Assembly: GCF_029407905.1 (NCBI RefSeq)
Contig: NC_073628.1
Coordinates: 91,880,501-91,944,500 of the forward strand
DNA: 64,000 bases
DNA from: Bubalus kerabau
Taxonomy: Eukaryota; Chordata; Mammalia; Artiodactyla; Bovidae
Direction: 5' to 3'
A program made the position numbers and the translations under genes. Of this stretch, positions 48,013-59,954 are shown one piece after another. Below the pieces are notes generated by a model. The model saw only the letters and a list, made by a program, of their open reading frames with translations. It had not been told where the DNA came from and did no database searches. Each line of letters begins with the position of its first letter. Within the stretch, counting starts at the first letter, position 1.

Positions 48013-48043
48013 CTTTGAGGGTTCAAGGGGCTTTTTCCATCAT
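48013..48043 (-). CDS. SELP: SELP cytoplasmic micro-exon
   Basis: A 31-nt exon with acceptor CTTGTTTCAG and donor CTCAAAG|GTAAGA. It enters in phase 1 and leaves in phase 2, giving DDGKSPLNPQ and two bases of Ser. Human P-selectin has Cys766 in the DDGKC motif, the known acylated cysteine. Here the codon is AGC, Ser. The exon is too short for ORF prediction and was placed from the two neighbouring exons. Confidence 0.92.
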
Positions 48044-48432
48044 CTGAAACAAGCAAGAAGACACAGACGATTGGTTTAAAAGAAAACAATGAGATGAAGG
48101 GGAAAGGCCATCAGCGATAGGGTTATTGGGGTAAGTCAGCAGACTGGTTTCCAGGCAGGCTTATTATAAGGGACTTACTGGGAACAATCCCTCCCTGAGA
48201 GGTGGGACCTGTTTTAGGCTAAATTAAACATTCAGCAGTATGCAACTCCAGAGTCCGCTCATCTTTCTTCTCTTCTCTTTTTCTAACAACCTGTCCTCCT
48301 ACCTCTGGTCCCTGACTTCATCCCCTTGGCTACTCTTGGTGTTGTTGAGACCATCGGTTCTCAAAACCCATTTCTTTGCACTTGAGGCCCTCTGCATTTG
48401 CATTCTGTCCATACTCTCTTAATCATTATTTG

Positions 48433-48632
48433 GTGGTGGTTTAGTCACTAAGTTGCGTCCGACTTTTGCAACCCCATTTACTGTAGCCTGTTAGACTCTC
48501 TGTCCATGGGGTTTTCCAGACAAGAATACTGGAGTGGGTTGCCATTTCTTTCTCCAAGGCATCTTCCCAACCCAAGAATCCAACCCGGGTCTCCTGCATT
48601 GCAGTCAGATTCTTTACCAACTGAGCTTGGGC
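48433..48632 (-). mobile_element. Bov-tA SINE in a SELP intron
   Basis: A diverged copy ending at ctttaccaactgagctt. No clear duplication is seen. Confidence 0.85.
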
Positions 48633-49589
48633 AAGCTAATTGCATAAACAAACCCAAACCAACATAACAGTGGGTGTTTTCCTTCCCTGATCATATACAC
48701 TATCAGGGGCCTCCTGTCATAATCCAGACACTGAACTCTGATCGTGGACACTTTAAACATGGCAGCATGTCTGTCAATCATCCCATGGGTAGATAAAAAG
48801 GGGAAAGCATCTCATGCCTGAATACATTTAGAAAATATTAGGTGAAATGAAAAGAACAAGTGTATTTATTACAGGGCATGATTGAGCTTTCAGTGTGATA
48901 ATGAAGGTGCACTTAGAATTTGCAGGAGAGGGATGTAGTATTCAGGCTTTTCCTAGTATTTGAACTTGGAATCCTAGAAAGTTTAAAATCAAAGTGGGGC
49001 AGACCAGAACATTCCATCCCCACAAATGAATTTTTTATTATATAGATATTAGAGGATGGGTGGTGGCTGATCCCTCTCCATAGTTTAGAGGGTTCACTGG
49101 AAATATCTCAAAACTAAAGAAAGAATTTGGGGAAGATGCAGGAACAGGATTCTTACATGGTGATGGAGATTAGGATCAGGGTCTTAGGAGCTCTTGCCTC
49201 TGCCTTCTGGATTAGGTTAAGCAGGCACAGATGTTGCATGGAGGGACTGGTTGTAGATTTTTGGTCTTTAAGCAGAGTTACTGTTTATCTGTTGTCCTAT
49301 TCACTCACTCACAGGAGAGTATATGAAGGAACTTTGGAAAATCAGCCTAATGCAATGGTGGCTTTGTGAAAGGAGAGAGCATGAGAATAGGGAACAAGGG
49401 GTTCTTCTGAGAAGTGAAGAATAGGTGTTGAAATTTCAATTCCAGGAGAGTGCTGGCAGGTACTTTTAACATAGCCACTTTCTGTGCCTGGATTTGAGCA
49501 TTCCTGACCCCTTTGATACCCCCAGTTTCATGAGGAAAGATGGGCAGCCTCATTAGCTTATTTGAAGAGGCTTGTTCATGTCAGAAAGA

Positions 49590-49932
49590 GACAAATACCA
49601 TATTATATCACTTAAATGTGAAATCTAAAATATCGCACAAATGAACTTATCTACAAAACAGACTCACAGACATAGAAAACAGACTTGTGATTGCCAAGGG
49701 GGAGGATGGGAGGATAAGGGATGAACTGGGAATTTGGGGTTGGTAGCTGCCGACTATTACATATAAATGAATAAACAACATCCTACTGTATAGAATGGGG
49801 AACTGTATCCAGTCTCCTGGGATAAGCCATAATGGAAAAGGGTATTTAAAAAAAAATGTATGTATGTGTAAAAATGAGTCACTTAGCTGTATAGATTGGC
49901 ACAACATTGTACATCAACTTAAAAAAAAGAAG
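49590..49932 (+). mobile_element. L1 3' end, plus strand, in a SELP intron
   Basis: Typical L1 3' blocks (gattgccaagggggaggatg at 49,690-49,709; catcctactgtatagaatgg) end in an A-run at 49,921. Confidence 0.75.
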
Positions 49933-50759
49933 AGGCTTCTCAACTTAGGGACAGGCTGAGCATCTCAGGCAGACAATGAAAGGATGTTTGAACTCTTAAG
50001 GGAGGGTTCTCTTTTTTTATTCCTAGGCTAAAGCTATCTTTTGATGAACAATCCGAGAAACACAGTTTCCCTTATAGAAAATCTTCATCCATTTGGGTCA
50101 CTTTCTTGCCTCAATCCTGAATTAGCTCTACAAGTTTTCATGAGCACATACACATCTCTTAGCTTTCATACCAAGTCATTACTAAAGCAGCAGCTCTTTT
50201 ACACTTCCCGCTTTGTTTTTCACTTCCTCCACTAGTTTTTTTTTTTTTTTCCCCCAAATCAGGTGCAATAAACTCTTGAACATAGCATTTTCCCAGGTAT
50301 TTTGCCCTTTTAGGTTTTGTCACATGCTATTATCTCTGCTGTAGCTCTATTTTGATTTTTTCCTTTGGCAAAATCCATCCCTCTTATTCTTCAAAGTTAA
50401 ACTTAAATGAGCCTTTTCTGCCCTATCAGTCTGGGTGGGACCTTTCTATTTTGTATTCCAGGAGTAGTCAGGTAGCGTTTTTGCCCTAATGCACTTGATA
50501 CACTTCAGTATTAGCATTGATTTAACCTGAAGTCACCTACTGAATTATACATTCCTTACTATCAAGGACCATCATTCTGGGTTACACTACTTAATCAGTT
50601 GACTAATAAATGGCTATTGTGCGAAAGAATGAATGAATGAAGTATAACTCCTTTCTAGTTAGTTTTGGCAATAACCAAGGTTACCTGAACCAGAAGCCCC
50701 CAAGTGTCAGTATGCACACTGGCCTTATAAAGGTGCATAGGTGGAGTTGGGGTGGGGAG

Positions 50760-50875
50760 GAACTTTTGAAAAATTCAGATTTCCAGGCCCATCTCCAGAT
50801 CTCCATTATATGAGGATCTGTGTTTTCTCGCCCCCCCCTCTAAATGTGACTCTGATGGGGGTGGTTCTCAAGACC
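50760..50875. mobile_element. MER5-like (hAT) fragment
   Basis: attcagatttccaggcccat and tggttctcaagacca resemble MER5. A C-run interrupts it. Confidence 0.45.
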
Positions 50876-51003
50876 ACTTAACTTGGCTTTATTTTCTTCT
50901 AATGCAAATGTTTTAAGACATGAATTACTGAAGTTGTGGTTTCACTGCCTTGCCCCAAATCACATGAAAGAAGAAAATAAGGAGAATACTGTTTCCAATT
51001 TAC

Positions 51004-51123
51004 CTTTTTGTCTGCAACGCCTTCTTAGCAGAGCCAGGAGAATTGAACCTGTCACTAAGCCTGTTGTACCAGCTGCTGCTCCACCAACATAAGTCAGGGT
51101 TTCCTGGATAGTCAGTGGCCCTG
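51004..51123 (-). CDS. SELP: SELP transmembrane exon
   Basis: The acceptor is TTTGTTCTGCAG and the donor CAAAAAG|GTAAAT. The 120 nt are phase 1 to 1. They encode AGPLTIQET, then a hydrophobic span of about 24 residues from LTYVGG to LLALL, then the stop-transfer RRRCRQK. The Cys in this basic cluster stands where human P-selectin has Phe. Skipping this exon would keep the frame and remove the membrane anchor. Confidence 0.96.
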
Positions 51124-52033
51124 CTGCAGAACAAACACACACACACGTGTGAGACATAAGAAGTGTTTTGTGCAGAAGACCATCATTCCCCCAGAAGGGC
51201 CCCAACAGCACTAAGGTGTGAGATCAAATAAGTCCTCCAAGGTCCTGGCAGTGCTAACAACCCAGCACAAAAAGCCTGGAAGTTGCAAATCACTCCAACA
51301 GAATGGGACACAAGCAGGACTTGATTTTCTTCCTAATGTTTAAATATCAAACATAATTTCTAAGGAGTCAAGGTACGGACTCAATAAATGGAATTAGATG
51401 ATTAAATGGCAGTTTGGACAAACACAATAAACTGGGTAATTTGAGGGGGAAGGTAATTGAAGATTCATTTTTAAGACAGAAAGTAGTTACAACAAGCTAC
51501 TAGAGAGGAAAAAAAATGGAAGGAGATGAAATAAACCTTACAAGCAGAGCTTGATTAAGGAAGACATGTGGTATTTTGGGGAGGTATATGGTAAACAAAG
51601 GTCTTCTGAAATAATGAATTAGGATTCTTCATTAAATAACCTTCCGTTTAAAACATCTTGGAACTTCAAGATATATTAGGTTGGCCAAGAAGTTCATTTG
51701 GGTATTTCTGTAAGATCTTATGGAAAAACCCAGCTCGACTTGTTGGCCAATCCAATACTACACAAAGATTATAAGGAAATGAGAGGATTCATTTCACACA
51801 TTGGAGCTTTGAAAACGTAGTGGTGATTGTTTATACAGAGTCACTAAATTTGATTCCCACTGCACTGCATAAGAGTCACAGATTCTGTTTGATTCATTGT
51901 GAAACAATTCTTAAACTCAGGGGAAACCCAGTGATAGAAAGTGAGACCACTGTTAAGAAACACACAGAGGAGAAAAACTGATTTCATTATTTTCTATATC
52001 AAAGCGACTTCCTAACCTGTATGCGACACATAC
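51124..52033 (-). other. SELP: SELP intron before the transmembrane exon
   Basis: 0.9 kb. A short CA run lies next to the acceptor of the transmembrane exon and an 80-bp mariner MITE at 51,676-51,755. Nothing else is recognised. Confidence 0.8.
51676..51755. mobile_element. 80-bp mariner-type MITE, nearly palindromic
   Basis: The ends ttaggttggccaagaagttc and ttggccaatccaa (with cccagctcgacttg inward) are inverted repeats. TA dinucleotides flank both sides (51,674-51,675; 51,756-51,757). Size and structure fit internally deleted Tc1/mariner elements. No transposase sequence is left. Confidence 0.8.
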
Positions 52034-52219
52034 CTTGACAGGTTGGCATGGTCGTTGACCACTGACCATTCTCTTGGCATGCTGTTCTTTCTGAGCCAGT
52101 AAGTAATTGACCCTCTGGGCAATGGAAGCTGCAGGTTGATCCATAGCTGAAATTTCCCCAAGGGTTGGAGCAGTTCATCACTATTGGCTCAGTAACAGGT
52201 AGCTTGGAGCATTTGACAG
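52034..52219 (-). CDS. SELP: SELP last SCR (Sushi/CCP) exon
   Basis: The acceptor is TTTTTTCTTCTGCAG and the donor TGTCAAG|GTATGT. The 186 nt encode AVKCSKLPVTEPIVMNC, NFSYGSTCSFHC, GQLLTGSERTAC and NGQWSTTMPTCQ. It matches the membrane-proximal SCR9 of human P-selectin. Two sequons, NCS and NFS, are visible. Flanking open frame on both sides is intron. Confidence 0.96.
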
Positions 52220-53249
52220 CTGCAGAAGAAAAAAGAATGTAGGAAAAGTGAACATACAGAATGAACATAAAAGATTATGGTTTCATATGAAACATGGCTA
52301 GGGTTTCCAGTAGATGTGGTGGAATACAAAAGATCAGAAAGGACATGAGCTATTTTTGACATTCCCACAAGTTCTTCCAACATCAAACATACAGATATAC
52401 ACTCAACGAAGGATAGCCGAAGAACTAAGGAGGGCAGAAAGTGGCGATTCAGTAAATAAACTTCCAGTGGATTGATCAGTCTTGCCCACAAAAATACTAT
52501 TTACAGAATTTTGCTTCTCAAAATACTGTTGTCCTAAATATTATTATTACTACCACTGGCAATTAACTGCCATGTCAGCACATGTTTCTTGAGATAACAA
52601 TTGTTCAGCATACCTGGCCTCTGAAAGTTTGAAAGAAGTAGAGACCACTATTCTCTTTAAACTGTTTTTCAGGGCAATTCAGGATATTCTCCCAAATTTG
52701 TGTACAGAAAATGAAATTTAACTCAAATTTAACTCAACTCAGGAGACTGAATTTAACAAATGTTGTTGGGCAATACTGACATTTGCAAAGCACTGTTCTG
52801 TGCTTCATAGGGAATACAATGATGGAAGAGACACACTGCTTCATGCATAGGGTATAGGTCTTCAAGAGGTAACATTCATAATTTATCTTTTTAATTGGGT
52901 TCCAGTTATGAAATATGGAATGTTTACATGGCCACATCATTAATAGAATTGTACCTTGTAACTCACAATTCATATAGCTGGTTTCATGTTCAGCATGCTT
53001 ATGGTTCTAACACATTTTTTTATTTCCATATGTTTCCTCCTTTAGGAGTACCAGGGCATTAGCTTGTGATGTAAGGAAGGGGAAACATGATATGCCTGTT
53101 GCTCATTATTTCTAATTGGGATTGCTGTGGGTTTCATGGAGGAGCTGACACTTGAAGTGGTCACTGGCATTGGGTAGGATTTCGACAGGCATGGACAATG
53201 CCTAGCATGCTAGAAGACAGCATCAGAGCTGCCTGCTGTTTCACCTTAC
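52220..53249 (-). other. SELP: SELP intron between the last two SCR exons
   Basis: 1.0 kb with no repeat or exon recognised by eye. Confidence 0.8.
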
Positions 53250-53462
53250 CTCTGCACGTGGGAGCTGCTGCTGTCCATTGTCTGGAAGGTCTGCATTGGA
53301 GAGCACTATCTCCCAGGAGTGTGAATCCAGCTTTGCATCCAAAGTGGCAAGTGGTATTCAAACCAAAGTTCCTCAGATGGTGCTGACAGGACATTGTTCC
53401 CTGCTTTGGAGCGATGAGCGTTGGGCATTGCACCCCTGGAGCAGGAGCCGATACTGTGTCCA
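53250..53462 (-). CDS. SELP: SELP SCR (Sushi/CCP) exon, third in the window (long N-terminal linker)
   Basis: The acceptor is CTTTTCACAG and the donor TGCAGAG|GTAAGG. The 213 nt are phase 1 to 1. They begin with a 9-residue linker (DTVSAPAPG) before VQCPTLIAPKQGTMSC, then NTTCHFGC, LLGDSALQC and RQWTAAAPTC. The linker and GTM motif match human SCR8. NTT is a potential N-glycosylation site. A second AG lies nine bases inside the exon, but only the outer acceptor keeps all of the linker. Confidence 0.94.
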
Positions 53463-54575
53463 CTGTGAAAAGAAAATGTTTCAATTTACAGAGCTCCCAA
53501 CTAAGAGGAGCACAACAGAGTTAAGACTGACGTACAGTAACTGTCTTCTCATCCTTTCATAATCAGGGAGGTTCTAGCAATAGCTCCTTAAGGAAGTTAA
53601 GGAAAACTATTAAAATCAGGTATGGAAAACCAGGGGCTTCCCTGGTGGCTCAGCAGTAAAGAATCTGCCTGCAATGCAGGAGATACGGGTTCATCCCTGG
53701 TGCGGGAAGATCCCCTGGAGAACGAAATGGCACCCACTCCAGTATTCTTGCATGCAAATTCCCATGAACAGAGGAACCTGGCAGGCTACAATCCATGAGG
53801 TCACAAAAGAGTCAGACACAACCTAGCAACTAAACCATCCACCACCATAGAAAACCAGATGAAAACAATTATCTAAAATTATCCTTGAAGAGATGATTCT
53901 CCTGGCCAGAAGAAGAATTTGGGGAGAGGATGTCAATGTTACTTATAATAAGAAGAAAACAAAACCAAAAAAAAAAAAAAAACCAGAATAATGGGTGTAG
54001 AAATATGAAAATTCAGCAAAATACGCATAGACCAATTGCTTGCCCATTGCTGCTCTACTGGGAGGTGTTCATTATCTTCAGGCCAAAGGTCAACATGAAA
54101 TGTGAGGTGAGGAAGTTGCCACTGGCTCTGTCATTAACTTGCCACGTGGCAGAGAGATGACAACTGACCTCTCCCCACTTCAGTTCCTTGATTTGAAACA
54201 TTTGACCAGTAACTCCACCCCTAGTGTTCAGCTGGTGATGAAGAAATGGAAACTATTCAATGGACCCAACAAAGCTCTTTGAGAAAAAGAGGCCAAAGTT
54301 ATGAAAGAAAATTTGTGCTTAAAAATTAGTATATCTTTTATTCACAAATATGAAAAAGTCCTGCCTCTCCTTATATATCTTTTAAATCCATAGGCTATGT
54401 TTCCTGTATCCCAATAGATAACCCACTTCATGACAGAAGTGAAACTTTCACAATAATAATAATATTATGTGTACCTGTCACATAGTAAGAGTGTTTGTAA
54501 GTATTTGTTATTTTTGTTGAGAAAATTTCTAGAAGAAGAGCTGTCTTGCAAGGATACAAGACATGTATCTTTTAC
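53463..54575 (-). other. SELP: SELP intron between SCR exons
   Basis: 1.1 kb carrying one plus-strand SINE (53,635-53,842) and a poly-A run at 53,968-53,983. Nothing else is recognised. Confidence 0.8.
53635..53842 (+). mobile_element. Bov-tA SINE in a SELP intron
   Basis: Flanked by tggaaaaccag and tagaaaaccag. It lies about 170 nt upstream of the 53,462 acceptor on the transcribed strand. Confidence 0.9.
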
Positions 54576-54761
54576 ATTTGCAGGTTGGTGGGAGTGCTAT
54601 CCATCTCCCGGAAGTAGTGCACTCAACATGGTTGGACCCCTCCAGCTTCAAGCCCTTGTTACAGGAGAAATGGCAGATTGAGCCAACAATGAATTCTCCA
54701 TGAGTGTCAGGACAGTCCAGGCTTCCCTGCTCGGGGGCAGATAGTTCTGGACACTTGATGG
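54576..54761 (-). CDS. SELP: SELP SCR (Sushi/CCP) exon, second in the window
   Basis: The acceptor is TTGGTTCTCCAG. The 186 nt encode AIKCPELSAPEQGSLDC, SICHFSC, KLEGSNHVEC and SGRWIALPPTC plus K, the standard 62-codon selectin SCR with six cysteines. It resembles human SCR7. The donor reads TGCAAAT|GTAAAAG, with T instead of G at the last exon base and no G at +5, so it is a weak site. With the next exon the split codon becomes TTG (Leu). Confidence 0.92.
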
Positions 54762-55019
54762 CTGGAGAACCAAATCAAGAATGTCACAATCTCCAAATTG
54801 ATCTGGAAACCCTATTTTGCACCAAATTAATTCATTCACGTTTTCAACAAATTGCACTACCACTGTCTCGGGTGTTTTGCTAGGTAGCAGACATTTCACA
54901 ACAAACACAAGTCATGAAGTGCAGAGAGCAGGGGAAAGGATGGTGGGTTTGCAAAGAGGAGTATAGGGAGAAATTCTGAAAATAAAGGAGTCAAGGGTTT
55001 AAGCAGTCAGACTCAAGAA

Positions 55020-55695
55020 TTCACCATTTCATCCTCTTTTCTCTAAACGTTTTGCTTCAGAGACCCTGTGGCCTCCCTGACTATCACCATCCGCTCTGTA
55101 TAAGGGCAGCCCAAGGTTTCATTTCTGTCCTTCCTTCTGCCTGAAACTCCTTCCGGTTAGATATCCTGCTATCTCCACAAATTCAGCACATCTACACCTG
55201 CAATGATCGTGTTCTGTCCTAAACTACTATTCCTTCCATTTGGATCCCCAGGCTTTCTTTTAAAAAAAAAAAAAAAAAAACAAAAAAAAACACAGTTTCA
55301 TAGCACAGGTAAGTGCAAAATCTCCTGGTCAAGCTAGGGTGTTCCCCGGGAATTCCCTTACCTGACCTCATGTGCTCTTGCCTCTGGGCCTTGGCTCCCA
55401 CTACCCTAAATTTCTTTCAATTTTCATTGAATAAAATCCCAGCCATCCTCTGGGATCCAATCAAACACTGCCTTTCCAAGGCCTCTTCTGATCACTGCAG
55501 CCTGAAGTCTTCTCCTCTAAACACATTAGTGTTTTTGTTTGAACTCTCATGCTATCATATCACATGTCAACTCTTCCCTCGTCTCCTGGATGGAAAGCTC
55601 CTAAACCTGAGAATCATAAATCTTCGTGTCTCCCACAGTCACACTGCAGGATCTCAAGAGGTGGTGTTCAACAACCATATGCCAAGTGTATGAGT
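55020..55695. mobile_element. LINE-2-like remnant
   Basis: tttccaaggcctcttctgat near 55,472 and ctggatggaaagctcctaaa near 55,586 resemble L2. It is broken by an A-run at 55,260-55,291. Confidence 0.45.
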
Positions 55696-55837
55696 AAATG
55701 AATTTACTATTTCCCTCAAAAACTATTTTTATAAATTTATTGAAGTTACATATTTATCTTAGGATCATGTCTTTCTGTCAGTGACATTCTCTGACATGAG
55801 ACTATTATTTATCTACAAATATTGGGTTATTGGAGCT

Positions 55838-56147
55838 TTTCTGGGAACTCAGCTGGTAAAGAATCTGCCTGCAATGCAGGAGACCCTGATTTGATTCCTG
55901 GGTAGGGAAGATCCCCTGGAGAAGTGATAGGCTACCCACTCCAGTATTCTTGGGCTTCCCTGGTGGCTCAACTGGAGAAGAATCCACCTGCAATGCCAGA
56001 GACCTGGGTTCGATCCCTGGGTTGGGAAGATCCCCTGGAGAAGGAAACGGTTACCCACTCCAATATTCTGACCTGGAGAATTCCATGGACTGTAGAGTCC
56101 ATGGGGTCACAAAGAGTTGAACACGACTGAGTGACTTTCACTCACGC
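55838..56147 (+). mobile_element. Dimeric SINE (two tRNA-derived heads)
   Basis: Head, partial body, then gggcttccctggtggctcaa starting a second unit at about 55,953. It is flanked by tgggttattg at 55,823-55,832 and 56,148-56,157. Confidence 0.88.
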
Positions 56148-58723
56148 TGGGTTATTGCCAAATTAAGTGACTGTTCTTTCTTTAAATCCAAGGCTATCTG
56201 AAAGCAATGCCTTGGTCAGATAAATCTCATTTTGCTTAGCTGTTTTGCTTTTTAAAAAAAAAACCTCTCGAAGCCCTGTGCAATGCCTCATGGAAAAGTA
56301 TTGGTTTTTACCTGCTGGCCCACGTTTTTTGGAGTGGGCTGTTCACTGAAGGACTGTGGATCCTGATTGTGTGAAACCATTCAGATAGCCAAAGTAACAT
56401 ATTTAATTTCAGTTTAGAACTATGAAATTGTTGAGTAATTAATGAATCCATGCCTGGCAGATCAATTCTGTTTATCAAACATTTATTATCTATTTGTATA
56501 AGTCATAGATTTTAAATCATTTATGAACATTTTCCCTCAAATAGCTTTTTCAGAATCTCCCAGAAAATACATAATGTCAGCTATACCCCAGGCAACAGTG
56601 CCTAACGCAGAGTAGAGGGGTCTAAAAATATTTGTCAAAAGAATGAATGTTAGTAGGCACAATTTAATTTGGATGCATTCTGACAAGTGTTTTTACATGA
56701 TATGAAAAGAAACAAGAGGAGTTCCTGTTTTTAAAAATTGACTTAAGTGACCCCTAGCATACAAAGAGAATTCCACAGCATTAAATCTACTTGGGGGATA
56801 TGCTTTGGTCTCAGTTCTATGAGTCTTTTTCTGCCAAGGTTATAAACACAGCCTTTTGTGTCTAGGAAAGTTTTTGAACCCTCTTCTGTAAACATAGACC
56901 TCGTCGAATCAAAGGCCCCTAAGAAGGATTTGACTAACTTGCACAACGAAGCCTGTTTTCCGGTCTGAGGGGCAGACTTGATGAGGTACGTGGAAGCCCA
57001 TTCCAGATCTGGCAAGTGGTGGGCACTCAGCAATGGGGGCTGAATTAAATTTAGGAAGTTGGTGGAGTGAGGGGGCCTAGTGCGGAGGTAGAGGACGAGC
57101 TTTTTACCAAGAGATGACCTCTCTGGGTAACAACAAAAAAGTAGTCATATTCTTGAGCCTACTCTAAAACTTTATTAAAAACTTTACAAGAAGAATAGGA
57201 AACGGATAAGGGCTGGTTTTATTACCATACTTAATGCTCTATTTTCATGGACTTCAAAGCAATGCTGTCTATTAAAACCGTCTTCATTGATGTTTTCTTT
57301 GGTGACGTAGGGGAACATGATGGCATGTGAATTCATGAATTAGTGGGTTCACAGACATGCTGTCATCAATGATAAAATATTGCTTTATATTATTTTAATT
57401 TTAATGAATTCTTTGTCTTTGTGTATTATTATTTTTTTTTTTAGCTTGAGTCAAATTTGGTTTTGTCATGAAATTTTTGGAAAGAAAAAAGTGTACATAA
57501 TAAATTTCATTGAGTTGGTGGTTCTAAACTCAAACTTTGAAAATAAAGACTGGCAATCTTCACGGAGTAAGATAAAGGTTTGAGGAGTGGAGAAATGAAA
57601 CAGAGACGTGAGCCAGGCCAGAGCTTAGAGGGCACCAGTCTTTAGATCTTGGATGAGCTGGGGCGTGGCAGAAGGACAGAGCTAGGATTGGGACTCAAAA
57701 CCAGGACCCATACCTCCCCATCAAGGTGAGGTTGGTCATTAGGTGTCAGGTCCAGCAGTTGAACAGGGTCTCCAGAGAGTCAATGACAACGTGATTGAGG
57801 GAACAGTCATCGTATCAGGATAGTGGCCCAACAGCCAGAAATGTAGGGGACAGAGCAACCAGATAGGAGCAACTCAATACCGCTTATGTTCAGGGAAAAG
57901 AATTCAGGTCCTGGTGGGTAAAGGCAAGGGGGAAGATTAGGAAATGCAGGTGGAGCTCAAGTCCTAGAGAGCCCAGGAAACTGACATTCTAACAAAAAGG
58001 GAAATACCTGTGGACTTACTCAGAAAAATGGAGCCCCACTTTGCACCATGAAACAAGAGACTGTGCTCCACTTGCCACATCGCCCCTATGTACTTGGTAG
58101 CCCTCAATCCCCTCTGATAGAGTCCAGGACTCTGCAGAACACCATGTAAGAATCAGAGTTCACTGCTGAAAGTTTCAAAATTCATGGACTCAGGCATATG
58201 GGAAAAGAAGAGGAACTCTCTGCCTAAATCTAGAGCCTAAATTTAGAGAATGAGATAGAAACACAGGTCCAAAGCCAGAGCTAACTATCAGGTTCAGACC
58301 AGGTTGGCAGTTCCAAAGCCCATAGCTCACTAAAGCTGCTGCCCATGGTCAAGTTTGGTTTTAGACACTGGGCAGGGCCAGGTCTGAAATGCCACCTCTT
58401 GTGGAGAAAAGGAGGTGGAAAAGAGTCAGGAGGAATGGGGGCTTCAGAGATTACAGATTTAACAACCATGTTGATTGCAATGTATGATTTAAAACTTTCA
58501 TGAGAAAAACAAAAACAAAAAACTTCAGTGAGGTATTTCTTCTATCTCAGGGTTTTTTGTTTTTTGTTTTTTTAATTTTTTAGCCTTAAAACAGAATGTG
58601 GAAAAACAGAACTCGTGATAAATGCCCATGGAATAAACAAATGAGTGACTGAGAAATCTGTGATGAAGCACAAGCCCTTAAGATATCAGCTATCAAAGTC
58701 CTAGATTCCTTGGATGGCTTGTA

Positions 58724-58748
58724 GTGGTTTGTTTGTTTGTTTGTTTGA
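58724..58748 (+). repeat. (GTTT)n microsatellite
   Basis: About six units in a SELP intron, just before the SINE at 58,770. Confidence 0.85.
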
Positions 58749-58769
58749 CAATAGATGATAGCATTTTGG

Positions 58770-58995
58770 ACTTCCCAGGTGGTACAGTGGTAAAAAATCT
58801 GCCTGCCAATACAGGAGACGCAAGATATATACATTAGATCCCTGGGTTGGGAAGATCTCTTGGAGGAAGAAATGGCAACCCACTCCAGTATTCTTGCCTG
58901 GAAAATTCCGTGGACAGAGACCCATGGACAAAGGAGCCTAGCAGGCTACACTCCATGGAGTTACAAAGAGTCGGACAAGACAGCACACATGCGCG
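58770..58995 (+). mobile_element. Bov-tA SINE with internal insertion
   Basis: atatatacattagatccc sits in the B-box region and a duplicated gacccatggacaaagg in the body. The flanks show tagcatttt on both sides. Confidence 0.87.
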
Positions 58996-59340
58996 CACAG
59001 TAGCATTTTATGTACTTTAGCCTACAGGATCCTCATCCAGGGGAAAAGCCTCAGAGGTGTCCTGTCCACTTCTCTCCTTTTGGAGTTGAGAATATCAGGG
59101 TGTGACATGATCTTCTGTGTGACTCCATAACTTCAGGGAAGAGCAATACAAGTCTTTGGATATTAATCTAGTGCTCATCCCACAAGAAGGAATAAGAAAG
59201 AATAAGTATTTAGCTCTTTTCACTAATAGATTTCTAAAAACATATTCACTCATTTGATCACTCATCTAAAGTTCATTTTAGAACCACTGCTACTCTGCAG
59301 TTGCTGCTGCAACTAGACAAGAGCGGTGGAATTTACGAAT

Positions 59341-59931
59341 GACTATCACTGCAGATGGTGACTGCAGCCATGAAATTAAAAGACGCTTGCTCCTTACAAG
59401 AAAAATTATGACCAACCTAGACAGCATATTAAAAAGCATAGACATTACTTTGCCAACAAAGGTCCATCTAGTCAAAGCTATGATTTTTCCAGGAGTCATG
59501 TATGGATGTGAGAGTTGGACCATAAAGAAGGCTGAGTGCCAAAGAATGGATGCGTTTGAACTGTGGTGTTGGAGAAGGCTCTTGAGAGTTCCTTGGATTG
59601 CAAGGAGATCCAACGTGTTAATCCTAAAGGAAATCAGTCCTGAATATTCATTGGAAGGACTCATATTGAAGCTGAAACGCCAATACTTTGGCCACCTGAT
59701 GCGAAGAACTGACTTATTTGGAAAGACCCTGATGCTGGGAAAGATTGAAGGCAGGAGGAGAAGGGGACGGCAGAGGATGAGATGGTTGGATGGCATCACT
59801 GACGCGATAGACATGAGTTTGGTAGGCTCTGGGACCTGGTGATGGACAGGGAAGCCTGGTATGCTGCAGTATGTGGGGTCTCAAAGACTCGGACAGGACT
59901 GAGCGACTGAACTGAACTGAGCTGAGCTGAC
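59341..59931 (+). mobile_element. BovB 3' fragment in a SELP intron
   Basis: About 590 bp of the BovB 3' end, starting in the ITADGDCSHEIKRRLL segment and ending in the (ctgaa)n-type tail. It has an open frame of about 165 codons, but only the C-terminal part of the protein, so it is a relic. It is antisense to SELP. Confidence 0.88.
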
Positions 59932-59954
59932 GTGGGGTTTAGAAACTGGCCACT

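Larger units (their letters stand above)
48044..51003 (-). other. SELP: SELP intron between transmembrane and cytoplasmic exons
   Basis: It holds one minus-strand SINE (48,433-48,632), a plus-strand L1 3' end (49,590-49,932) and a MER5-like fragment (50,760-50,875). Otherwise AT-rich sequence with no exon seen. Confidence 0.8.
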
